From Pseudidiomarina marina (GTDB taxonomy: Bacteria > Pseudomonadota > Gammaproteobacteria > Enterobacterales > Alteromonadaceae), in assembly GCF_003987045.1 (NCBI RefSeq), contig NZ_PIPZ01000002.1, positions 124,001 through 188,000 of the forward strand: a stretch of DNA of 64,000 nucleotides, in the 5' to 3' direction. Made by a program: the position numbers and the translations under genes. Below, piece after piece: positions 57,980 to 64,000 of this stretch (the stretch's first letter is position 1; every line of letters begins with the position of its first letter). The notes beneath the pieces were generated by a model, which made no database searches, had not been told where the DNA came from, and saw only the letters and a program-made list of their open reading frames with translations.

Positions 57980-58330
57980 ATGTCTCGAAAAGATATGGGA
58001 AATGACGGCGAAGAGATCGCCCGCGCACTGCTTGAGCGCCATGGTTTAGAGCATGTCGAAAGCAACTATAGTTGCGACATGGGTGAAATTGATTTAATTA
58101 TGCGTGAGGCGGATACCTGGGTTTTCATTGAAGTAAAAAGCCGTAGTAATGAGCATTTTGCTAGCGTGGTGGAACAGATTACCGCTGCCCAATGTCAAAG
58201 AATTCGACGCTGTGCGCAACTCTTTCTGATACAGCAAAATTTAAATGAACACGTGACGCGCATGCGATTCGATGTCGTGGCTATTGTGATGGACTACGAA
58301 CAAGCGCAGTGGTTGCAAGATGCGTTTTAA
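57980..58330 (+). CDS. yraN: YraN/UPF0102-family nuclease-like protein
   Basis: This 116-residue protein has a restriction-endonuclease-like core: GNDGEEIARALLERHG, then YSCDMGEIDLIMREADTWVFIEVKSRS with the D-ExK catalytic pattern (Asp in GEIDLI, E-V-K in FIEVK). Activity is not established for the family. The start at 57980 has an AAGGA-type site 5-10 bp upstream; the longer frame starts inside lpoA. Confidence 0.9.
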   Translation: MSRKDMGNDGEEIARALLERHGLEHVESNYSCDMGEIDLIMREADTWVFIEVKSRSNEHFASVVEQITAAQCQRIRRCAQLFLIQQNLNEHVTRMRFDVVAIVMDYEQAQWLQDAF

Positions 58331-58339
58331 CGAGGTGTT

Positions 58340-58909
58340 ATGCAGGACCCTATAAAGACTTTATTTACCGAATGTATTCAGACACAAATAGCTGCCGCCG
58401 ATATGCTGCAAGAGCCAATTGAGATGGCCTGCAATTTGTTGGTCGATTCGTTATTGAATGGGCGTAAAGTATACTGTTGTGGTGAAGGGCTTGCACACGC
58501 AACCTCAAGGCATTTCGCCCATATAATGCTTACCGGGTTAAGCTTCGAGCGCCCTCCATTTCCGGTAACCTCGCTGCACGCCGATTATGGTGCGCTTGAG
58601 TATGATCGGATGTTTGCACAGCAACTACAAGCGGTCGGGCAGCCAAGCGATGTCCTCATTGTATTTAATGCATCCGAGCGTGCACCTCGCGTAAGTCGAG
58701 CGATGGAGGCTGCGCTCAGCCGCGACATGCTGATCATCGCGCTAACCCAAAACAGTGACGTCGATATTGCCGGATTGTTAGGCCCTGATGATGTCGAGAT
58801 ACGTATTCCTACAAGTAATGCTGCTCGTGCCAGTGAGCATTTACTGCAAATATCTAACATGCTGTGCAGTGTTGTAGAGCATCGAATTTTCCCACAGGAG
58901 ACAGATTAA
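58340..58909 (+). CDS. diaA: SIS-domain protein, DiaA-like DnaA initiator-associating factor
   Basis: This 189-residue SIS-domain protein matches DiaA in opening (FTECIQTQIAAADML), in LLNGRKVYCCGEGLAHATSRHFA and in LLGPDDVEIRIPTSNAAR. E. coli DiaA binds DnaA and promotes timely initiation. The gene overlaps dolP by one base (TAATG). The conserved order lpoA-yraN-diaA-dolP supports the name. Confidence 0.9.
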   Translation: MQDPIKTLFTECIQTQIAAADMLQEPIEMACNLLVDSLLNGRKVYCCGEGLAHATSRHFAHIMLTGLSFERPPFPVTSLHADYGALEYDRMFAQQLQAVGQPSDVLIVFNASERAPRVSRAMEAALSRDMLIIALTQNSDVDIAGLLGPDDVEIRIPTSNAARASEHLLQISNMLCSVVEHRIFPQETD

Positions 58910-59484
58910 TGGCTGAACCTCGGAAGTTTTTGTCTGTTGCGGTATTCTGTACCGCGGTGGCGGTTAGTTTAAGTGGTTGTGCTGCAGCTCTCGTTGGCGC
59001 GACTGCAGTAGGTATATCTGCAGCAACGGATACGCGTAGCGTTGGTACTCAAATTGACGATCAAACCATTGAAGTTCGGGTTATTACGGCACTAAAACGC
59101 GAAGATCGCCTTGATAATTCTCGTGTCCAAGTTGTTTCATTTAATCGTTCAGTGTTGCTATTGGGCCAAGTAACGAATAGCTCCTTGCGCGATTTAGCAA
59201 GTCATATCGTACGTAATACTCAAGGCGTCGATAGAGTTCACAATGAACTTAAAGTGGCGCCCGTGATATCACTCGGTCAAATTAGTAAAGACACTTACAT
59301 TACCAGTAAGATTAAAGCGAAATTTATTGCCGACGAGAATATCAAAGCCAGCGATATTAAAGTGGTTACGGAAAATGGTGAGGTCGCTTTAATGGGGTTT
59401 GTCGAACGCGACATCGCGCGTCAGGCCATCGACATAGCGCGCAACATCAACGGTGTCACACGCGTTATTGACGCTTTCGAATAA
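58909..59484 (+). CDS. dolP: Dual-BON-domain outer-membrane lipoprotein DolP
   Basis: This 191-residue lipoprotein (former YraP) has a signal ending in LSGC and two BON domains (about 48-115 and 125-190; GVDRVHNEL and GVTRVIDAF close each). DolP maintains outer-membrane integrity at division sites. The start at 58909 has an AGGAG site 8 bp upstream. Confidence 0.93.
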   Translation: MAEPRKFLSVAVFCTAVAVSLSGCAAALVGATAVGISAATDTRSVGTQIDDQTIEVRVITALKREDRLDNSRVQVVSFNRSVLLLGQVTNSSLRDLASHIVRNTQGVDRVHNELKVAPVISLGQISKDTYITSKIKAKFIADENIKASDIKVVTENGEVALMGFVERDIARQAIDIARNINGVTRVIDAFE

Positions 59485-59496
59485 AAGAGATTTGAA

Positions 59497-59970
59497 TTAT
59501 TTCACAACCCGCAAATGAGAGCCGGAAGATTTTTTCTTCTGGCTTTCTTTTTTCTTGGTGTCGGTTTCTTTTTCTGCTTTTTCGCTTTTTGCACTCTCCG
59601 CCGTAGCTTCACTAACAGGCGTTATCGCGCTCGGATTGTCGTAATCTGGTTCAGGTTCAAACATCGTCCCTGCGCCATTTTCCCGCGCATACATGGCAAG
59701 AATGGCCCCCATTGGCACGATGACTCGGTGCGGGCTGCCGGAAAAGCGAGCATTGAATTGAACCGTATTGTTGTCAGCAGTAAAGTTAGTTACTGCGGTA
59801 GGAGAAATGTTCAAAATGATTTGTCCATCTTGAACAAATTGCCATGGCACCTGACAGCCAGGGTAATCAGCGTCAACCGCAAGGTGTGGTGTGAGCTGAT
59901 TATCCAGAATCCACTCATACATCGCCCGCACTAAGTACGGGCGACGTGGTGTCATCGCTTCGTCACTCAC
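59497..59970 (-). CDS. sspB: ClpXP specificity-enhancing factor SspB
   Basis: This 157-residue adaptor brings ssrA-tagged proteins to ClpXP. The N-terminal substrate domain (about 1-115) contains RPYLVRAMYEWILDNQLTPHL and NFTADNNTVQFNARFSG; the lysine-rich linker leads to a C-terminal ClpX-binding peptide (SHLRVVK). It overlaps sspA by 4 bp. Confidence 0.95.
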   Translation of the reverse strand: MSDEAMTPRRPYLVRAMYEWILDNQLTPHLAVDADYPGCQVPWQFVQDGQIILNISPTAVTNFTADNNTVQFNARFSGSPHRVIVPMGAILAMYARENGAGTMFEPEPDYDNPSAITPVSEATAESAKSEKAEKETDTKKKESQKKKSSGSHLRVVK

Positions 59971-60596
59971 CGACCTAAGTCTCGCTCAATATCAGTCAGT
60001 GACTCTTGAAATGATTCGCGCTCAAACACACGAACCATATAGGCTTTCACTTCTTTCGCACCAGTACCTTCTAACTGGATACCGTACAATGGCAAACGCC
60101 ACAACAACGGCGCCAGGTAGCAGTCTACCAAGCTGAACTCTTCACTCATGAAAAACGGTGAATCCGCGAACAGAGGTGCCAGTGCAAGAATACCTTCGCG
60201 TAATTCTTGACGCGCTGCATCTGCACCCTTTCCACCTGCCAAAATTTTATCCGCCAACGCATACCAATCGCGATCAATGCGATACATCATTAATCGACTC
60301 GTGCCACGCGCAACCGGATAAACCGGCATCAATGGCGGATGCGGGAAACGTTCATCAAGATATTCCATGATGATATGAGCGTTGTATAACACTAACTCAC
60401 GATCCACCAACGTTGGCAACGCATCTGCATAGGGGTTGAGCTGCATTAAGTCTTCCGGAAGGTTATCCGGTTCAACAAAAGTAATCTCAACGCCCACGCC
60501 TTTCTCAGCGAGTACGATACGTGTTTGATGGCTGCGTAAGTCATTTACGCCCGAATATAAGGTCATCACTGACCGCTTGTTTGCCGCAACCGACAT
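59967..60596 (-). CDS. sspA: Stringent starvation protein A
   Basis: This 209-residue GST-fold protein binds RNA polymerase and affects stress and virulence genes. MTLYSGVNDLRSHQTRIVLAEKG is near the N-terminus, and there is no GST catalytic residue expected. I start at the ATG at 60596 with GGAG 7 bp upstream; an ATG at 60608 contains that site. Confidence 0.94.
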   Translation of the reverse strand: MSVAANKRSVMTLYSGVNDLRSHQTRIVLAEKGVGVEITFVEPDNLPEDLMQLNPYADALPTLVDRELVLYNAHIIMEYLDERFPHPPLMPVYPVARGTSRLMMYRIDRDWYALADKILAGGKGADAARQELREGILALAPLFADSPFFMSEEFSLVDCYLAPLLWRLPLYGIQLEGTGAKEVKAYMVRVFERESFQESLTDIERDLGR

Positions 60597-60613
60597 GTTG
60601 TTCTCCATAAAGC

Positions 60614-61363
60614 TTATTTCACGTCCTTAAAGAATTCGCGTTTCAGCAGTACTGCGAAAATTAAAAAGACCAGTAGGAAACCGAACACGTACCAACCCAT
60701 ACGCTGCTGTTCCAACATCATAGGTTCACCGGTGTAAACCAAGAAGTTAGTCAAGTCGAGCGCTGCTTGATCGTATTCAGCATCAGTCAACATACCGCTG
60801 CCGTCGGTTTTAATGCCCACGTAAACATCTTGCATTTCACCGTCAATCATTTTCTCTTCGGTGGTTTTACGTGGAATACCTTGCAACTCTTCGAGCACAT
60901 GCGGCATACCCACGTTCGGGAATACCGTGTTATTCACGCCAAATGGACGCGACTCGTCCACATAGAATGAACGCAAATAGGTGTAAATCCAATCTGCGCC
61001 GCGCACACGAGCTACCAAGGTTAAATCAGGTGCCGCTGTACCAAACCAGTTACCCGCGTCTTCAGTGGCCATGGCATTGGTCATCAAGTCACCGACTTTC
61101 TCGCCAGTAAACTGAAGATTCTCAATACCTAACTCTTCAGGGATCTCTAAATCACGGAAGGTACGGTTATAGCGCTGATACTGCATTGAGTGACAGCCCA
61201 AGCAGTAGTTCATGAACAACTGTGCACCACGTTGCAGTGACGCTTTGTCATGCAAATCGATGTCAGCTTTGTCCAGTGGTACTGTTGGGCCAGCTGCTAA
61301 TGTTGCAACTGACCACAGTGATGCTGCTACCAGCAGAGTGCTTTTGATTAACTGTTTCATCAC
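60614..61363 (-). CDS. petC: Ubiquinol-cytochrome c reductase, cytochrome c1
   Basis: This 249-residue subunit has a signal peptide (residues 1-24), a heme c site CLGCH at residues 54-58, an axial Met in a NAMATEDAGNW-like region or later (not resolved), and a C-terminal membrane anchor at about 222-241. It passes electrons from the Rieske centre to cytochrome c. It overlaps petB by 4 bp. Confidence 0.95.
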   Translation of the reverse strand: MMKQLIKSTLLVAASLWSVATLAAGPTVPLDKADIDLHDKASLQRGAQLFMNYCLGCHSMQYQRYNRTFRDLEIPEELGIENLQFTGEKVGDLMTNAMATEDAGNWFGTAAPDLTLVARVRGADWIYTYLRSFYVDESRPFGVNNTVFPNVGMPHVLEELQGIPRKTTEEKMIDGEMQDVYVGIKTDGSGMLTDAEYDQAALDLTNFLVYTGEPMMLEQQRMGWYVFGFLLVFLIFAVLLKREFFKDVK

Positions 61364-62622
61364 TTAGTAATCCTCTCTGGAACTGGCTTCGTGTTTTCAT
61401 TCTTGCTGTAGAAGAACAACAAGACGAAGAACGCAAAGTACAAGAAGGTGAAGATACGAGCGAACATGGTGTAAACCTCTGTCGCTGGCTTCAGACCCAG
61501 ATAACCGAGTGCAATAAAGCTAATTGCAAACACAGTCAGGTTTACTTTGTGCAACGTGCTACGGTAGCGAACTGAGCGCACTTTACCACGATCCAACCAA
61601 GGCAGTACGAATAGCGCAACGATAGCACCGAACATCAAAATAACACCGAGCAGCTTGTCAGGTACCGCGCGCAAAATTGCGTAGAACGGCGTGAAGTACC
61701 AAACTGGTGCGATATGTTCTGGTGTTTTCAGCGGGTTCGCCGCTTCAAAGTTAGGTGGCTCAAGGAACAGGCCGCCCATTGCCGGAGCAAAGAAAATGAC
61801 ATAACAGAAGAAGAACAAGAAGATAGCGACACCCACTAAATCTTTCACGATGTAATACGGGAAGAATGGGAATGCATCAACAATGTCGTACTTCTTAGTA
61901 AAACGCTCATGGAAGGTAAACTTCGGCTTCTCTGAGTCTGGCACCGAGCCCTTCGGTTTCTTAATTGAGATACCTTCAGGGTTGTTCGAGCCAACTTCGT
62001 GTAGCGCGATGATGTGTAAGAACACCAAGATAACCAACACTAATGGCAATGCAATCACGTGCAGTGCAAAGAAGCGGTTCAGCGTCGCACCTGAGATTAC
62101 GTAGTCGCCACGAATCCATAGTGTTAAATCGTCACCAATAATTGGAATCGCACCGAACAACGAGATGATTACCTGTGCACCCCAGTACGACATCTGACCC
62201 CATGGCAACAAATAGCCCATGAAGGCTTCGGCCATTAAGACAAGGAAGATGAGCATACCGAACACCCACAGCAATTCGCGCGGCTTCTGGTAAGAGCCGT
62301 ACATCATGCCACGGAACATGTGCAAGTAAACCACCACGAAGAACGCCGACGCGCCGGTTGAGTGCATATAGCGAAGTAACCAGCCGTACTCGATATCACG
62401 CATGATAAATTCAACTGAAGCGAAAGCGCCTTCAGCTGAAGGGACGTAGTTCATGGTTAACCAGATACCGGTCAAAATTTGGTTGACCAAAACCAACGTT
62501 GCTAGCACACCAAAGATGTACCAGAAGTTAAAGTTTTTTGGAGCTGGATATTGAGCTAAGTGGATATTCCACGTTTTGGTCATCGGAATACGTTCGTCAA
62601 ACCATGCAATGAGTTTATTCAT
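61360..62622 (-). CDS. petB: Ubiquinol-cytochrome c reductase, cytochrome b
   Basis: This 420-residue membrane protein has the heme-ligand His pairs in HSTGASAFFVVVYLHMFRG and FALHVIALP ... FLHIIALHE, and the quinol-site motif as PVWYFTPFYAILR in place of the PEWY of mitochondria and alphaproteobacteria. PVWY is known in gammaproteobacteria. It overlaps petA by one base. Confidence 0.97.
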   Translation of the reverse strand: MNKLIAWFDERIPMTKTWNIHLAQYPAPKNFNFWYIFGVLATLVLVNQILTGIWLTMNYVPSAEGAFASVEFIMRDIEYGWLLRYMHSTGASAFFVVVYLHMFRGMMYGSYQKPRELLWVFGMLIFLVLMAEAFMGYLLPWGQMSYWGAQVIISLFGAIPIIGDDLTLWIRGDYVISGATLNRFFALHVIALPLVLVILVFLHIIALHEVGSNNPEGISIKKPKGSVPDSEKPKFTFHERFTKKYDIVDAFPFFPYYIVKDLVGVAIFLFFFCYVIFFAPAMGGLFLEPPNFEAANPLKTPEHIAPVWYFTPFYAILRAVPDKLLGVILMFGAIVALFVLPWLDRGKVRSVRYRSTLHKVNLTVFAISFIALGYLGLKPATEVYTMFARIFTFLYFAFFVLLFFYSKNENTKPVPERITK

Positions 62623-63212
62623 TAGGCTTGCTCCCCATCTTCACCCACCAAAATGGTGTTATCGTTGATGTAGTAATGAGGCGGAACCACCAAGTTATAC
62701 GGTGCAGGAACGCCTTGGAATACTCGACCAGCGATATCGAAGGTAGAACCGTGACACGGACAGAAGAAGCCTGCCTGAGCCCCCTCAACGTATTCACCCA
62801 TGCCTTGATCGAGGAACTGTGGCGAACAGCCTAAGTGCGTACAAATACCGACGGCAACAAAGAACTCTTCTTTGCGCGAGCGGTGCAAGTTTTTCGCATA
62901 CTCAGGTTGTTGTGGTTCATCAGAATTTGGGTCACGGAGTTGGTCGTTCACGGCTTCAAGCGATGCCAACATTTCAGGGGTACGGCGTACCACCCAAACC
63001 GGCTGACCACGCCATTCAACACGAATCAATTGACCCGGCTCGGCTTTTCCAATGTTCACTTCCACTGGGGCACCCGCGTTTTTAGCTTTTTCGCTCGGGT
63101 TCCAAGACGCAATGAAAGGAACGGCAACACCAACCGCGCCCGCTGCACCGACGACAGATGTCGCGACGGTCAGGAAACGACGGCGGCCTTTATCTACAGG
63201 CGCATTGCTCAT
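62622..63212 (-). CDS. petA: Ubiquinol-cytochrome c reductase, Rieske iron-sulfur subunit
   Basis: This 196-residue subunit has a Tat-type signal anchor (KGRRRFLTVATSVVGA) and the cluster motifs CTHLGCSP and CPCHGSTFD near residues 130-160. I start at the ATG at 63212 (MSNAPVDKG), which gives the family's usual length; the longer frame to 63287 adds 25 residues through the leader hairpin. Confidence 0.95.
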   Translation of the reverse strand: MSNAPVDKGRRRFLTVATSVVGAAGAVGVAVPFIASWNPSEKAKNAGAPVEVNIGKAEPGQLIRVEWRGQPVWVVRRTPEMLASLEAVNDQLRDPNSDEPQQPEYAKNLHRSRKEEFFVAVGICTHLGCSPQFLDQGMGEYVEGAQAGFFCPCHGSTFDIAGRVFQGVPAPYNLVVPPHYYINDNTILVGEDGEQA

Positions 63213-63284
63213 CCACTTACTCTCCAGTTTGGACGCTTCGCGAGACATAGCCGCGAAGTCAGTAATTAGCTGCTGCGATAGGTC

Positions 63285-63305
63285 CACCTAAAGTGATTTT
63301 AGGTG
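63285..63305. promoter_or_regulatory. Inverted repeat in the petABC leader
   Basis: CACCTAAA and TTTAGGTG (8-bp perfect arms, 5-nt spacer) lie 70 bp before petA, between the predicted promoter and the start codon. It may be an operator or an mRNA hairpin. Confidence 0.5.
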
Positions 63306-63327
63306 AACGGCAAAAAAATGCCTTCAG

Positions 63328-63356
63328 ATGATAAAGAAATGCCCTGATTTTTACAA
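63328..63356 (-). promoter_or_regulatory. petA: Predicted petABC promoter
   Basis: TTGTAA (63351-63356), 17 bp and TATCAT (63328-63333) on the minus strand, just after the rpsI terminator. Confidence 0.6.
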
Positions 63357-63367
63357 GGATAAAGACA

Positions 63368-63395
63368 AAAAACCCGGCACAAAGGCCGGGTTTTT
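63368..63395 (-). terminator. Rho-independent terminator of rplM-rpsI
   Basis: AAAAACCCGGC and GCCGGGTTTTT form an 11-bp stem with a 6-nt loop, followed by more T residues on the minus strand. Confidence 0.88.
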
Positions 63396-63418
63396 GACGT
63401 AGTCGAGATTCCGAAGAA

Positions 63419-63811
63419 TTAACGCTTCGAGAACTGTGGACGCTTACGTGCTTTATGCAAGCCGACTTTCTTACGCTCAACTTGACGCGCGTCACGAGTT
63501 ACATAACCCGCGCGACGTAAGTCACCACGTAAAGCTTCGTCATATTGCATCAGTGCACGGGTGATACCGTGACGCACTGCGCCTGCTTGACCACTTGCAC
63601 CACCACCTTTAACAGTGATGTATAAGTCGAATTTTTCAACCATATCGACCAACTCGAGTGGTTGACGAACAACCATACGAGCAGTTTCACGACCGAAGTA
63701 TTCTTCTAACGTGCGGTTATTGATGCTGATGTTGCCGCTGCCTGGACGCAAGAAAACGCGTGCAGTTGAGCTTTTGCGACGACCAGTACCGTAGTATTGA
63801 TTCTGTGCCAT
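63419..63811 (-). CDS. rpsI: 30S ribosomal protein S9
   Basis: This 130-residue ribosomal protein has [17 protein letters not shown] at the start, [16 protein letters not shown] in the middle and the basic tail [11 protein letters not shown] that reaches the decoding centre. The start at 63811 gives the standard length; an ATG 9 bp upstream is too close to the GGAG site. Confidence 0.98.
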   Translation of the reverse strand: MAQNQYYGTGRRKSSTARVFLRPGSGNISINNRTLEEYFGRETARMVVRQPLELVDMVEKFDLYITVKGGGASGQAGAVRHGITRALMQYDEALRGDLRRAGYVTRDARQVERKKVGLHKARKRPQFSKR

Positions 63812-63828
63812 AGTCTTCATGCTCCGTC

Positions 63829-64000
63829 TTAAATTTCAAGTTGTTTTGGTTGCTGAGCAACATGATTGTGCTCTGCACCAGCGTACACTTTCAGTTTACG
63901 GAACATGGCACGACCTAGTGGACCACGAGGTAACATACCTTTCACCGCTTTCTGAATTACCATTTCAGGCTTCTTAGCAATCAACTTCTCGAAGTTGATT
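63829..64000 (-). CDS. rplM: 50S ribosomal protein L13, C-terminal part
   Basis: The last 56 codons are visible, running off the right edge. The minus-strand frame reads [20 protein letters not shown], then [19 protein letters not shown] and a TAA. It lies 17 bp before rpsI, the usual rplM-rpsI pair. Confidence 0.95.
   Translation of the reverse strand, partial: INFEKLIAKKPEMVIQKAVKGMLPRGPLGRAMFRKLKVYAGAEHNHVAQQPKQLEI

Overview
The window is chromosomal DNA from a gammaproteobacterium. The gene order (a full mraZ-to-lpxC division and wall cluster, pdhR-aceE-aceF-lpd, pilA/B/C/D-coaE-zapD, rplM-rpsI-petABC-sspAB, rsmI-lpoA-yraN-diaA-dolP) and the protein sequences best fit the Alteromonadales, perhaps Idiomarina, Pseudidiomarina or Aliidiomarina. 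That placement is inference from synteny; no 16S gene is present. Both ends cut genes: an RND adaptor at the left and rplM at the right.

Layout. (1) 1-5363, + strand: an RND drug-type efflux pair, an MBL-fold hydrolase and a Phd/ParE-type toxin-antitoxin (TA) pair. (2) 5334-10119, - strand: a CusB/CusA heavy-metal pump preceded by a small His/Met/Cys-rich exported protein. (3) 10214-12586, - strand: an M13 lipoprotein peptidase and a short encapsulated-ferritin-like protein with no encapsulin gene in the window. (4) 12587-12963: a gene-free stretch with a terminator, REP-like palindromes and 50-bp tandem repeats. (5) 12964-19681, - strand: the pyruvate dehydrogenase operon, with a near-perfect PdhR box upstream. 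(6) 19834-22513: ampDE, then an accessory insertion (a second TA pair and a SatD-like regulator candidate) between ampD and nadC. (7) 22598-29673, + strand: nadC, a c-di-GMP-I (GEMM) riboswitch candidate, pilA, pilBCD, coaE, zapD. (8) 29700-34280: mutT, secA and an M23 peptidase (-), then a DciA-like gene (+). (9) 34458-52350, - strand: mraZ-rsmH-ftsL-ftsI-murE-murF-mraY-murD-ftsW-murG-murC-ddl-ftsQ-ftsA-ftsZ-lpxC, with an MraZ operator in front. (10) 52539-54803: a membrane GGDEF/EAL protein whose 3' end runs into RNase P RNA. (11) 54787-59484: rnpB and rsmI (-), lpoA-yraN-diaA-dolP (+). (12) 59497-64000, - strand: rplM-rpsI-petABC-sspA-sspB.

Most of the window is core housekeeping. The parts most worth a second look are the riboswitch in front of the major pilin gene, the ferritin-like protein without a shell or an evident targeting tail, REP-like palindromes that supply the stop codons of lpd and lpxC and sit in frame in the aceF linker, a dispersed 7-bp repeat family (CGTTATT), the TA/SatD insertion that leaves ampDE directly behind a toxin gene, and the His/Met/Cys-rich protein with its long dyad. 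I found no CRISPR array, prophage, transposase, rRNA or tRNA.
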